A stretch of 64,000 bases of DNA from Clostridium weizhouense (GTDB taxonomy: Bacteria; Bacillota; Clostridia; Clostridiales; Clostridiaceae): contig NZ_JAHXPT010000001.1 of the NCBI RefSeq assembly GCF_019431045.1, positions 1 through 64,000 on the forward strand, read 5' to 3'. The translations under genes and the position numbers were made by a program. Under the pieces are notes generated by a model, which searched no databases, was not told the origin of the DNA, and saw only the letters and a list, made by a program, of their open reading frames with translations. Every line of letters starts with the position of its first letter. Position 1 is the first letter of the stretch. This document shows, piece by piece, positions 8,700-17,167 of this stretch.

Positions 8700-9671
8700 T
8701 TACACCACCTTTAAATTAAAGTCCATTATGTGTCCATCTTTTGAAAATTTGTGTGTAGCTTCTTCTATTAAGTAACATTGATTTATACCTTGCTTTTTTA
8801 TATCAACAAACACTCCTGCACCCCCTCTTAGCTTTCCATCTAATTTTATATCAGTTCCTAATACATTTTTTAATTTTAAGGTTTTACTTTCTTTGTTTTT
8901 TAATTTTAAGTTTCCATCAAGCATTTTTTCAATATCTGATTTACTTAATTTATCATCAATACTTTTAAAAAATTGAAGTCTTCCCCATTTATATATATTT
9001 GAACTATCTTGAGCAATATAGACATCGTCTCGTCCAGCATCTTTATTTTTTTTAACAAATTTTATCCTATTATAACTATCCTCAATAGATTTGCTCCAAT
9101 CATATTTTCCTAAATTAGTATCATCAGATATGATTATCTCTTGTCTCATATTATTTATGTCTTTAAGATTTAAGCTTCCAAAATCATCATATAAAACAAA
9201 AGTTTTTGTATTTGCTATTAATGTTTTTTCAAGTGCCTTATAAATAATATCTAATAATTTTTTATCACTTTCTTGAAGCTTTGGAATAACATATTCAGTA
9301 TCTTCAATGATTCCTTTTCTTAATCCTAAATTATCAGCTATTTTACTAACTATGTCACTTGCTTTTATGCCAGTAAATACATAAGTATCGTTATACATTA
9401 GGTATTTAATTTGATCATATGCAGTTATTTTAATTTCATTTCCTTCATCACCTGAATTTTTAAATATATAACCATAAAATATATTAGCTTCATCTACTCT
9501 AAACCTTATAATATCTCCATTTGATAAAACTAATGTTGAATCTTCTAATAAGTTTACATCTAAACTTGATGTACTACCTTTTCTTTTTGTTTTCCATGTT
9601 ATATCTTTTACAAGATCACTAATATCAAAAATATTTCCTTTTTTATCATCAATCAGCAATTCTATTTTCAT
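8700..9671 (-). CDS. xkdQ: Tail hub protein XkdQ
   Basis: A 323-residue protein of the XkdQ/YqbQ family, related in fold to the gp27/gpD hub proteins. Features include an N-terminal SSLDVNLLED barrel segment, GDIIRFRVDEANIFYGYIFK, and DWSKSIEDSYNRIKFVKKN near residue 195. The hub sits at the tip of the tube and carries the spike. AAAGGAGGT precedes the ATG. It follows the LysM protein by 11 bases in the usual PBSX order. Confidence 0.88.
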   Translation of the reverse strand: MKIELLIDDKKGNIFDISDLVKDITWKTKRKGSTSSLDVNLLEDSTLVLSNGDIIRFRVDEANIFYGYIFKNSGDEGNEIKITAYDQIKYLMYNDTYVFTGIKASDIVSKIADNLGLRKGIIEDTEYVIPKLQESDKKLLDIIYKALEKTLIANTKTFVLYDDFGSLNLKDINNMRQEIIISDDTNLGKYDWSKSIEDSYNRIKFVKKNKDAGRDDVYIAQDSSNIYKWGRLQFFKSIDDKLSKSDIEKMLDGNLKLKNKESKTLKLKNVLGTDIKLDGKLRGGAGVFVDIKKQGINQCYLIEEATHKFSKDGHIMDFNLKVV

Positions 9672-9682
9672 ATAAACCTCCT

Positions 9683-10345
9683 TTATGGAATATTAAATAC
9701 TTGCCCTGGAAATATTAAATCTGGATTAGAAATATTATTAATCTCTGCAATTTCTGTATATCTATTTCCATCACCTAAATATTTTTTAGCAATATGCCAA
9801 AGAGTATCTCCCTCAACCACAGTATGAGTCTTTACTTTTACAGTATCATTAGGTCTAATTGTAGTATTATAATTTTCTAAAGCAACACCATTCTTTATTT
9901 CCTGTACCACTGCTTTTTTAGCGTAATATGGTTTATATCTTTTTAATTCTATATAATAATAAATATCGCCAACTTCTCCACCTTTTTCAGTAAATTTAAG
10001 ACTTTCAATAGAAAATAGATCATTTATCTCAAATTCAGAACCTATAAATATAAATCTTATTTTTTCTTTGTTTTGACGCCACTGCTTTAATTTATTCATA
10101 TAAACATGAGGCCTAAAGAAATGCTTATCACTTACATACGGTCCATTATTTCTTGGAAAATAACTTTTAAATGATATTTTAGTTAATTTAGGGACATTTA
10201 GAACATTTACTTCTCCTAGATTTATAACGTCATAAGTTTTGTTATTTCCATTTTCATTTATTTCAATTTCTTGTGGAAGAACAGGTAAAACAAATCCTTC
10301 ATCTCCATTATTTATGCTTAATCGCATTTTATACTTTTTACTCAT
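9683..10345 (-). CDS. xkdP: LysM-containing tail protein XkdP
   Basis: A 220-residue protein with an N-terminal XkdP domain (LPVLPQEIEINENG and FRPHVYMNKLKQWRQNKEK) and a C-terminal LysM module at about residues 172-219 (VEGDTLWHIAKKYLGDG, then NPDLIFPGQVFNIP). It follows the tape measure gene with a one-base stop/start overlap (TAATG) and is related to the gp53-type proteins that close the tube tip. LysM implies contact with peptidoglycan, or structural use of the fold within the tail. Confidence 0.9.
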   Translation of the reverse strand: MSKKYKMRLSINNGDEGFVLPVLPQEIEINENGNNKTYDVINLGEVNVLNVPKLTKISFKSYFPRNNGPYVSDKHFFRPHVYMNKLKQWRQNKEKIRFIFIGSEFEINDLFSIESLKFTEKGGEVGDIYYYIELKRYKPYYAKKAVVQEIKNGVALENYNTTIRPNDTVKVKTHTVVEGDTLWHIAKKYLGDGNRYTEIAEINNISNPDLIFPGQVFNIP

Positions 10346-12303
10346 TACGCATACAACCCTTCTGCACTATTAATCATCTCATTTTCCATATATGATTCTA
10401 TTTTAGATATAATTGTATTAATATCAGCTTCCTCTTTAATATCTCCTGTTGTTACCTGTACTGTTGGGGTTAAAGATACAAAATTTTGAATAATTTCTTG
10501 TTCTGCTAAATCTTTCATCATTTCTAAATGTTCATTTGAAACTTCTACATTATCATCCATTCCTTTAAGATTTTCAGATACATCAGCTACATTATTACCT
10601 AAATTAGTATTATCTATAGATGAACTTAAACCATCACCTGAATTATATAATGGATTAGACATTCCTCCAGAGTTAGTTGAATTTGTTGGACTATTGTTTT
10701 GAACTCCAAACTTAGTTAAATCATTTCCATTTTTTATATTATCTATTTTAGATTTAATATCTCCAAAATTATTTCCAATACCTGATGCAAATTTACTTCC
10801 AGCGTTATATCCAAAATTGTATTCGTTACCCAAATCCTTACTTTCCATCCTAGGTGCAACCCAATAATCATTAGGTGGATCAGGAATATCTACTTTAAGA
10901 GAACCTATTGAAAAATCTCCGATTAAATCCTTTAAAAATGGAATACTTTTCGCTTTTTCTACAATCCAATCTAAAGCACTTCCTACGAATTCAATTATTG
11001 AATTCCATATATTATAGAACAATCTTTGTATTGAATATAGTGGATGATTAAATACATTTGCTAGAAATTCCGCTAAACTCGCAAATATATTCCATATACA
11101 TGCAATTTGGTTATAAAGATTCCCAAAGACCATCATAAAAATTCCGCCTATAAATCCACATACCTGCTGAGTTGTAATTCCACATTGCATTAATATATAT
11201 ATAAGTAATGCTATTGCTCCAATTGCTATTAGTATTGGTATATTTGCAAGCATCCATGCTCCTGCCATAGCTAATGCTTGACTTATAAGAATACAGAAAC
11301 TTGGTATTATCGTATATAACAAATATATTCCTATCGCCATTAGCATAGGTTCTATTATTCCCCAATTATTTTTTACAAGTTCACAAATCCATAATATAAC
11401 ATTAGCTAATAATCCAAGACCTACTGATATTGAATCAAAGAATACTTGAAATGAACCATTAGAAAACATTTCATTTACTATTCCCATGACTGGGGTAAAT
11501 GCTTCTAATGCACCTTGCCCAGCTTCTCCTAAACTACTGTTAAAATTTTCTTTTAAATTATCAAATTGAGCAGAGGCTGAATTATTAAAATTATCAAGCA
11601 TTGAATCATTGAGACCTTTTCCATCTAAAAGTCCATCAAATTTAGATGTAAAATCATCTAAATCCTTACTTGCTTGCAGAATTCCTATGTCATCACTACT
11701 AAATTTAAACTTGTTTTGAAGTGAACTTCCATCACCAGACATCATCTTTTTAATAGCATCTCCTGCCCCTGACATCCCTTCAGTAGAGTTACCAAGTGAT
11801 AACCTCTCAGATAAATTAGCTAATTTATCTAAGCTTTCTGTATTTTTAGTTACTCCTAAAAATGACTGTGCATTATTTTTAATTTCATCAAATGAAAATC
11901 CTGATTGATTAGCTTGCTTTTGTAGATGATTAAAATAAGCTGTTCCTGCATCTTTATCGCCAACCATTCCTTGTACTGAAAGCTTTTTATCCTCAATTTT
12001 TGATGCTTCTGATAAAACCGATTGTACTCCACTTTTTATTGAATCAAAACTTATTAGATTTTTGCCGAAATCCTTAGCTTTACTTAAAAGATTATCCATA
12101 GATGAAGAACTCTTTTCTATATTTTGACTTAAATTAGATTGAGCATTTGCTGCTTGTTGTATATTTACTTGTAAAATATTTGTTAATGATATTTGTTGTT
12201 GTATAAATTGTAATCCAAACATTGCTGAAGTTGGTGGATTAGCTTGAACCGGAGGATTAATACCTCCTATTGGTATTAATCCTGTTTCCATTGACGCCAT
12301 CAT
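10345..12303 (-). CDS. xkdO: Tail tape measure protein (XkdO-like)
   Basis: A 652-residue protein with the expected mixture: a Gln/Ser/Asn-rich N-terminus, helical stretches, a strongly hydrophobic central block (about residues 290-420, several membrane-like helices) and a low-complexity Asn/Ser/Gly region near 500-560. In tailed phages this protein sets tail length and fills the tube. It is short for the family; at about 1.5 angstrom per residue it implies a tail near 100 nm, the range of R-type bacteriocins (inference). GGAGG lies three bases before the first ATG and six before the second at 12300, so the second may be used. Confidence 0.85.
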   Translation of the reverse strand: MMASMETGLIPIGGINPPVQANPPTSAMFGLQFIQQQISLTNILQVNIQQAANAQSNLSQNIEKSSSSMDNLLSKAKDFGKNLISFDSIKSGVQSVLSEASKIEDKKLSVQGMVGDKDAGTAYFNHLQKQANQSGFSFDEIKNNAQSFLGVTKNTESLDKLANLSERLSLGNSTEGMSGAGDAIKKMMSGDGSSLQNKFKFSSDDIGILQASKDLDDFTSKFDGLLDGKGLNDSMLDNFNNSASAQFDNLKENFNSSLGEAGQGALEAFTPVMGIVNEMFSNGSFQVFFDSISVGLGLLANVILWICELVKNNWGIIEPMLMAIGIYLLYTIIPSFCILISQALAMAGAWMLANIPILIAIGAIALLIYILMQCGITTQQVCGFIGGIFMMVFGNLYNQIACIWNIFASLAEFLANVFNHPLYSIQRLFYNIWNSIIEFVGSALDWIVEKAKSIPFLKDLIGDFSIGSLKVDIPDPPNDYWVAPRMESKDLGNEYNFGYNAGSKFASGIGNNFGDIKSKIDNIKNGNDLTKFGVQNNSPTNSTNSGGMSNPLYNSGDGLSSSIDNTNLGNNVADVSENLKGMDDNVEVSNEHLEMMKDLAEQEIIQNFVSLTPTVQVTTGDIKEEADINTIISKIESYMENEMINSAEGLYA

Positions 12304-12319
12304 ATTCCCTCCTTTCTTT

Positions 12320-12505
12320 TTATCTTCTTCTCTTTAATTTCTTAGCTTCTTTATTTTCTTTTTCTACATGTAAATCTATTGAAGCATATATAAAAGCTTT
12401 TTCTTGTCTAGATAAATTCATTAATACATGAGGAAGTATTTTAAGCTTATGGAGGGCATAGTGGGCATAAGCTGCTTCACCATCTCCCCCCTCAATTAGT
12501 TTTTT
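12320..12505 (-). CDS. Tail assembly chaperone, -1 frame extension (GT-type product)
   Basis: After a -1 shift at 12505-12499 the ribosome leaves the xkdN frame and reads 59 more codons (LIEGGDGEAAYAHYALHKL and on to a Lys/Arg-rich end) to a TAA at 12320. The fused product would be about 196 residues. The extension has no start codon of its own in a sensible place and ends 17 bases before the tape measure gene, as the gpGT extension does in lambda-like and PBSX-like tails. The extension normally recruits tube subunits while the upstream domain coats the tape measure. Confidence 0.85.
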   Translation of the reverse strand, partial: KKLIEGGDGEAAYAHYALHKLKILPHVLMNLSRQEKAFIYASIDLHVEKENKEAKKLKRRR

Positions 12506-12909
12506 GCTTCTTCTATTAATTCATTTACACTTTTGTCATATCCATTTACTTCACTTACTATTGATGACCATTCTGAAAATTCTCCATCTTTCATTTTTGA
12601 TTTCATTGCAGTTAATAATTCTTCTGATCCCATAACTCCCCAAGAAGATTGAAGCTCTGAATTTTTTAAATCTGGATAAGTTGTAGTTTCAATTATTAAA
12701 TCTGAAATATACTTGTCCTGATCTGTTTCAATTATTCTTTGTCCTTTTACAAATTTGGTTTTTCTATTTTTCTTTCTCAATTTATCTCCTAAATCAGCAG
12801 ATATAGGTTTAAATTTCATCAACTTTTTCTTTCCACCTAAAGTTACTTCTCTCTCAATTTCTTGTGTATCCTCAAAATTATCCATTAAAAAATCTGCAAA
12901 ATTATTCAT
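12496..12909 (-). CDS. xkdN: Tail assembly chaperone, zero frame (XkdN-like)
   Basis: A 137-residue XkdN-family protein: MNNFADFLMDNFEDTQEIER, a VTLGGKKKLMKFKPIS strand segment, then helices to EEAKN. It chaperones the tape measure and tube during tail assembly and is not kept in the finished particle in related systems. It lies between tube and tape measure genes, and its last codons form the slippery site. A 288-base non-coding gap separates it from the tube gene, so it may have its own or attenuated expression. Confidence 0.88.
   Translation of the reverse strand: MNNFADFLMDNFEDTQEIEREVTLGGKKKLMKFKPISADLGDKLRKKNRKTKFVKGQRIIETDQDKYISDLIIETTTYPDLKNSELQSSWGVMGSEELLTAMKSKMKDGEFSEWSSIVSEVNGYDKSVNELIEEAKN
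12499..12505 (-). promoter_or_regulatory. Slippery heptamer A AAA AAC for -1 frameshift
   Basis: On the minus strand the xkdN-like frame ends GCA AAA AAC TAA. The heptamer A-AAA-AAC fits the X-XXY-YYZ rule exactly in the zero frame and sits immediately before the stop. Downstream, a G-run (12485-12490) could pair with CCCTCC about 30 bases later as a stimulating stem, with one G-U pair; that stem is only a suggestion. Confidence 0.85.
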
Positions 12910-13197
12910 TATTCTTTCTCCTTCTTTTTTCAGTATTTATTAAATTAACTGTTAATTTTTTATGTTTACTATAATTAATCTTTTTTATTTGCTTTAAGTC
13001 TTACATAATATTAAGTCATTATTTTTTTGCTTTAAGTAGCTTTATATATTAATTTAGTTCTCAAATTTGTAATGGCTTAAAGCTCTGTATTCTAAACTAT
13101 ATTATTGTTTAAAATAATATTAATGTTTTAATAAATTAATTTATTCATACGGCTTTTATCTTACAATATTAAAATTAATTTAAAAAATTTATAATTA

Positions 13198-13665
13198 TTA
13201 TGAAATTACTGGTTTACCAAACTTATCTAATAAATCAACATCTTCATAAGTAAATGCCATCTCTTCTTCTAACACTTCGCTCTCTACATCAAACATTGCC
13301 ATACTTACCTTATCAAAATTACATTTCTTTAATACAATAGTTTGTCTGCCTATTGTTGATGTTGAATCTTCATTTGTAACAGTCATATCAAAGTACATGT
13401 CCTTACCAGTTTTAATATACTTTATCATCATTTCTCTAAATAAAGATGTAACATAGTAAACAGTAAGAGTTCCTGTTCCTTTCCAACCAGTTGCTTTATT
13501 TTGCTCTACTCTACTGCCTAAAGTTTTTCCTGTTGTTTTAGTTTTTTCTGCATCAGATTCTAGTTTTTTTGCATAAAACAATTCTTCATTTCTACCATTT
13601 ATAGTTATAAAACCTTTTGCTTCTGTTCCACTTAATGTATCGCTAAAATTTAAAAAATCACTCAT
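13198..13665 (-). CDS. xkdM: Tail tube protein XkdM
   Basis: A 155-residue tube protein of the XkdM (DUF2001) family. Markers are SDTLSGTEAKGFITINGRNEE read across residues 8-28, TLGSRVEQNKATGWKGTGTL, and GRQTIVLKKCNFD. It stacks in hexameric rings to make the rigid inner tube that is driven into the target envelope. It lies 18 bases after the sheath gene, with GGGGGT as ribosome site. It ends before a 288-base gap. Confidence 0.92.
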   Translation of the reverse strand: MSDFLNFSDTLSGTEAKGFITINGRNEELFYAKKLESDAEKTKTTGKTLGSRVEQNKATGWKGTGTLTVYYVTSLFREMMIKYIKTGKDMYFDMTVTNEDSTSTIGRQTIVLKKCNFDKVSMAMFDVESEVLEEEMAFTYEDVDLLDKFGKPVIS

Positions 13666-13683
13666 TTAATCCTACCCCCATCA

Positions 13684-14994
13684 TTATATAAATACAGTCA
13701 TATAAATTTTTTCCATACTATCTATTGGTTGTGCATTGACATTAACCACAATAGCATCTTTTGAATTTCCACTATATACTTCAATATCTTCTACAGTTAC
13801 ATTCTCTAATGCACCTTGTGCTTGTAATGTTTCTAATATATTAAGTACATCTTTTTTGAATAAATTTCTTCCATCTTCATTGTTGCTTACTTTACCTATA
13901 TAGTTTTCTTCCCACTTATTCTTTATCAAATCATTTATTCCATCTAAAACTCTTACAACTCGATTTTTTCTAAAATCAGATTTTTTATCATCTGTAAAAT
14001 CCTTTAGAGTATTAATATCTTGTTCTATTAATACTTTCTTGTTATTAGTAATAAAAATAATTTCACCATTTTTAATTATTTGTTTGATATCACTATCTGA
14101 ATATCTTGCATCTACATTTACAGCACCTTCATATACTGCATAAGTATTAGATTGTGAATATCCTGAACTTGCAGTCAAAGCTGCAACATATGCTGTTGCT
14201 TCTATATTTCCAACATGTATATTGTCTTTAATATACACACCATTTTTAACTGATATAATGCCTTCATAATCTGCATCTGCAAAATTAGGTAAAATAGCTT
14301 GTACTTTTCTTCCTTCATTTTCTCTTAGTCTCTTAACAAATTCTTTTACAACTAACTTAGTACTCTTATCATCATAAGGAATTGCTACAGTATTAAAATC
14401 ATATAATTCTAATTCCTTTAAGAACTCTGAATAATCTTTTCCTGTTGCAACTTTATCCTCTCCACCTTCAAGTTTAATTCCAGCTGATAATGTAAGTGCT
14501 CCTGTACCTGTAAATTCTACAAATATATTGTTAGTTAAATCTTCAATATTCTTAACTGTTTGGATATCAACTCTTGTTTCTCCTAAAAATGTAGTTATAT
14601 CAAAAGCAGTTTCATCGTAAATATTAGTTTGAATAACTACTCTTATTTCATTTCCTTTGCTACCGCTCCATTTAGATGTTATAGTTAATCCTCCTAATGT
14701 TTTATTAGCTTTAACACCATCATTAAGTCTATATAACAATACTTTCTTTGCCTTTTTTAATGCCTCTTGTAACATTAAAATAGATCTATCACTATTTTCT
14801 ATTCCTATAGTGTTTAATACATCTGTTTCATTATCTATTTCAATAATCTTTTTTTCTGGTCCAAAAGGTAATACTAATGGTAATCCAACTATTCCCCTTT
14901 CATTAATATTACTTTCTTCATTTTTCTTGCTTTTAAAATTTACATAAGCTCCTGCTATTAACTTATCTTGTTTTTCCCATGTTCCTCCTGACAT
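13684..14994 (-). CDS. xkdK: Contractile tail sheath protein XkdK
   Basis: A 436-residue sheath protein. I start it at the ATG at 14994 (MSGGTWEKQDKLIAGAYVNF), which matches the family N-terminus and has GGGAGG eight bases upstream; an ATG at 15015 lacks a site. Other marks are VGLPLVLPFGPEK near residue 40, the variable outer domain in the middle, and the conserved C-terminal core (NVTVEDIEVYSGN, DSMEKIYMTVFI) that forms the sheath mesh. Its presence makes the particle contractile, not flexible. Confidence 0.93.
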   Translation of the reverse strand: MSGGTWEKQDKLIAGAYVNFKSKKNEESNINERGIVGLPLVLPFGPEKKIIEIDNETDVLNTIGIENSDRSILMLQEALKKAKKVLLYRLNDGVKANKTLGGLTITSKWSGSKGNEIRVVIQTNIYDETAFDITTFLGETRVDIQTVKNIEDLTNNIFVEFTGTGALTLSAGIKLEGGEDKVATGKDYSEFLKELELYDFNTVAIPYDDKSTKLVVKEFVKRLRENEGRKVQAILPNFADADYEGIISVKNGVYIKDNIHVGNIEATAYVAALTASSGYSQSNTYAVYEGAVNVDARYSDSDIKQIIKNGEIIFITNNKKVLIEQDINTLKDFTDDKKSDFRKNRVVRVLDGINDLIKNKWEENYIGKVSNNEDGRNLFKKDVLNILETLQAQGALENVTVEDIEVYSGNSKDAIVVNVNAQPIDSMEKIYMTVFI

Positions 14995-14995
14995 T

Positions 14996-15151
14996 CTAAT
15001 CAGCCTCCCTATCATAAAATTTATTAATTACATTTTTAGCATCATTTATGCTGTATTCTTCTTCACCTAATAAAGCATTTAAAATATCCTTTTCATTAGG
15101 TGTAAAATGCTTTGACTCTACTATTTGTTCTTTTGAAAATTTACTTTCCAC
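14996..15151 (-). CDS. Small XkzA-like phage protein
   Basis: A 51-residue ORF starting at GTG (15151) with GGAGG nine bases upstream. It overlaps the end of the tail terminator gene and stops one base before the sheath ATG, so it is tightly coupled. The sequence begins ESKFSKEQIVESKHFTPNEK and ends KFYDREAD; it is mostly helical and charged. PBSX carries small genes at the same place (between xkdJ and xkdK). Function unknown. Confidence 0.75.
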   Translation of the reverse strand: MESKFSKEQIVESKHFTPNEKDILNALLGEEEYSINDAKNVINKFYDREAD

Positions 15152-15557
15152 TTACTTTTACCTCCAAATTATTCATATCTTGTTCCTTAAAAGCTTTTAA
15201 TAAGTTGAAATTTACTTGAAAGATAAAATGTAATACTCCATCTGTTATTTCATACTTCATATTAACTGCTCTATATAATTTTTTATCAACTTCTATATAT
15301 TCAAGTAATTTGTATAAACTATCAGCCATATTAAAGTAATCTAAATTTTTACTTTCTTTATTACTTAAATAGCTTATATCGAAAGATAAATTACATCTAT
15401 ATCTTCTATTAAGTTCTTTAATTTGCTTCGAAGCTAATATTTGCACAAAAAAACAAGGTTTATTAAAACTCTGTTCTAATTCCTGATCATATAAAGTTAC
15501 AGCTGGAAACTTTTCAACTAACATTGTACTAATTTTACTTTTCAATTCATTCATCAT
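15141..15557 (-). CDS. Phage tail terminator family protein
   Basis: A 138-residue protein of the tail terminator-like group (DUF6838/XkdJ position): MMNELKSKISTMLVEKFPAV, FFVQILASKQIKELNRRYRC, and a beta-rich end VLHFIFQVNFNLLKAF. In complete phages the terminator caps the tail and docks it to the head. In headless tails it still caps the tube. It is the first tail gene of the operon, directly downstream of the promoter array, and there are no capsid genes upstream. Confidence 0.8.
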   Translation of the reverse strand: MMNELKSKISTMLVEKFPAVTLYDQELEQSFNKPCFFVQILASKQIKELNRRYRCNLSFDISYLSNKESKNLDYFNMADSLYKLLEYIEVDKKLYRAVNMKYEITDGVLHFIFQVNFNLLKAFKEQDMNNLEVKVSGK

Positions 15558-15684
15558 TTATAATTACCACCTCCTTCCATAATTCTGTACAACCATCTAT
15601 CACCTCATGACATTTAAAACAAAATCATAAGCAGAAAAACAAAGTTGTTCTTTAAGCTCTGCAACTTCTAAAAAAGAGCATAAT
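15558..15684 (-). other. Gap before tail operon, possible gene remnant
   Basis: Between the hairpin at 15685-15712 and the tail terminator gene the minus strand has an open stretch without a good start that reads LEVAELKEQLCFSAYDFVLN and stops, then a nine-codon ORF with its own weak site ending in the tail terminator's ribosome site. It looks like the tail of a lost phage gene. I cannot assign it. Confidence 0.3.
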
Positions 15685-15712
15685 AAAAAGCCTTGTTTAA
15701 ATAAGGCTTTTT
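15685..15712. terminator. Bidirectional hairpin upstream of the tail operon
   Basis: A perfect 10-bp stem (AAAAAGCCTT with AAGGCTTTTT, 8-nt loop) with T-runs on both strands. On the minus strand it lies between the repeated promoter-like units and the first tail gene, so transcripts from those promoters must pass it. This suggests attenuation or antitermination, or that the tail operon has a closer promoter. Confidence 0.75.
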
Positions 15713-15810
15713 TAATTATGATTATATATTTTTATAGATACCTATAAATTTAAAGCATAATTATGCTAACTCATATGTCTAATTTTTTAATATTTAGTTT
15801 AATAAGTTTT

Positions 15811-16342
15811 GTTACTTTTCCACATTAACATTATCTCACATCAAATATTTCATTAAAATAACATCTTTTTTTCATCTATTTATCAATTCATTTATATATG
15901 TCATCTAAAATAAATTTTTATATCTTATTTATTTAATCTATTTTTCTTCTGTCTATATAAAAGTAAAATTAAAGTACCTATTTTTTAATAGATACTTTTA
16001 AATCTACTATTTTATTTTCATTTACTTAATCACTTTTGTTTACTTTTCCACATTAACATTATCTCACATTAAATATTTCATTAAAATAACATCTTTTTTT
16101 CATTTATTTATCAATTCATTTATAGATATTATCTAAAATAAACTTTTACATCTTCTTTAATATATTTTTCTTCTATACTATACAAAAGCAAAATAAAAGT
16201 ACCTATTTTTTTATAGATACTTTTTAATTTACTGTTTTATTTTCATTTATTTAATCGCTTTTGTTTACTTTTCCACAATAACATTATCTCACATTAAATA
16301 TTTCATTAAAATAACATCTTTTTTTCATTTATTTATCAATTC
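15811..16342 (-). repeat. Three tandem promoter-like repeat units
   Basis: An 80-bp core recurs at 15811-15890, 16038-16118 and 16263-16342 (periods 228 and 225 bp) with about 95% identity. On the minus strand each core holds an extended -10 (TGAGATAAT; GATAAT at 15830-15835, 16058-16063, 16283-16288) and a conserved AT-rich upstream block. About 60 bases downstream of two of them is a hairpin (AAAGTAcCTAT with ATAGaTACTTT, at 15971-15998 and 16196-16223) followed by T-rich sequence. They face the tail operon. A diverged fourth core lies at 16985-17062 upstream of the activator gene. Likely a late-promoter array bound by that activator. This 798-base gap otherwise holds only the remnant and hairpin listed separately. 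Confidence 0.75.
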
Positions 16343-16355
16343 GGTAAAGCTTTAA

Positions 16356-16868
16356 TTAACTTAATTTTATCCCCTCAATACCAAACAGATAAATTCCTAA
16401 CTCATCTAGCATTTCATTAACCCATCGTCTAACAGTAATAACACCACAATTTAATTCTTCTGCTATAGTTTCATATGTTTTTTCATCTATAAATAGTTTC
16501 TCTAATGCTAAATACTTTTCTATAACACCCTTTTTCCTTTGTTCTTTTTTTAATATCTCTAATGATGAATCTACATGTGAAATCATTATTAAAGTTTTAA
16601 CCTTGCTTTGTTTTATACTTAATATATATAATTCATCATATTCTTCTTTTTCTAATTCTATTTTATCAGTTACACCTATATCATTTATATCACTTATTGA
16701 ATAAATTATATGAGACTTTAAATCATTATAATGCTTCATAAGTAATTTAGTATTATGAAATACTCTTTTTTTATCTATTGATTTTTGTTCCTTATCATAT
16801 TCTTTTATAGCAGTCTTAACTGCTTTTTCTATAACTTTACATATATTCATTTCTTCTAATTCTAACAT
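16356..16868 (-). CDS. Sigma-like / ArpU-RinA-type phage transcription activator
   Basis: A 170-residue protein with a charged helical N-terminus and a C-terminal helix-turn-helix resembling sigma-70 region 4 (LFIDEKTYETIAEELNCGVI, then RRWVNEMLDELG). Such proteins activate late genes in Gram-positive phages and phage-tail bacteriocin loci. AGGGGG precedes the ATG. The promoter-like core at 16985-17062 lies upstream and three copies lie just downstream before the tail genes, which fits an activator acting on its own gene and on the tail operon (inference). Confidence 0.72.
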   Translation of the reverse strand: MLELEEMNICKVIEKAVKTAIKEYDKEQKSIDKKRVFHNTKLLMKHYNDLKSHIIYSISDINDIGVTDKIELEKEEYDELYILSIKQSKVKTLIMISHVDSSLEILKKEQRKKGVIEKYLALEKLFIDEKTYETIAEELNCGVITVRRWVNEMLDELGIYLFGIEGIKLS

Positions 16869-16984
16869 AAAAATTCCCCCTTATACCTTATGTTCAAAAT
16901 TCCTTAATTTTTCTTTTAATTTTATACATTAATATTAACAACCCATAACATACTATATTTTAAGTATATACTGTATTCTCTCTT

Positions 16985-17062
16985 CTTTATTTCCATACTA
17001 CTATTATCCCATGTCAAATTTATCATTAAAATACCATATTATTTTTATCTATTTATCAAATT
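16985..17062 (-). promoter_or_regulatory. Fourth, diverged promoter-like core upstream of the activator
   Basis: The minus strand matches the three tandem cores (shared blocks: TTTGATAAATA, TATTTTAATGA, GGGATAAT) and keeps the extended -10 as TGGGATAAT (GATAAT at 17003-17008). Transcription would start near 16996, giving a 128-base leader to the activator gene. The match across four copies points to one shared regulator. The rest of the 16869-17360 gap holds the repressor promoter and operators. Confidence 0.6.
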
Positions 17063-17167
17063 AAACATCCTATTATTTATTATGATATTTTATTATTTAA
17101 TTTGTAGTACTTTTTATAAATATGCAGATTTGAATTTTCTAACATTAAGTTAATATTTATTATTTAA

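Noticed and set aside
15558-15684. Reading LEVAELKEQLCFSAYDFVLN as a real gene
   Set aside because: No start codon with a ribosome site and only about 30 codons; kept as a possible remnant.
15811-16342. Tandem repeats that could be taken for a CRISPR array
   Set aside because: Repeat units are about 226 bp, not 25-40 bp, the intervening sequence is itself repeated, and there are no cas genes. Promoter-like cores fit better.
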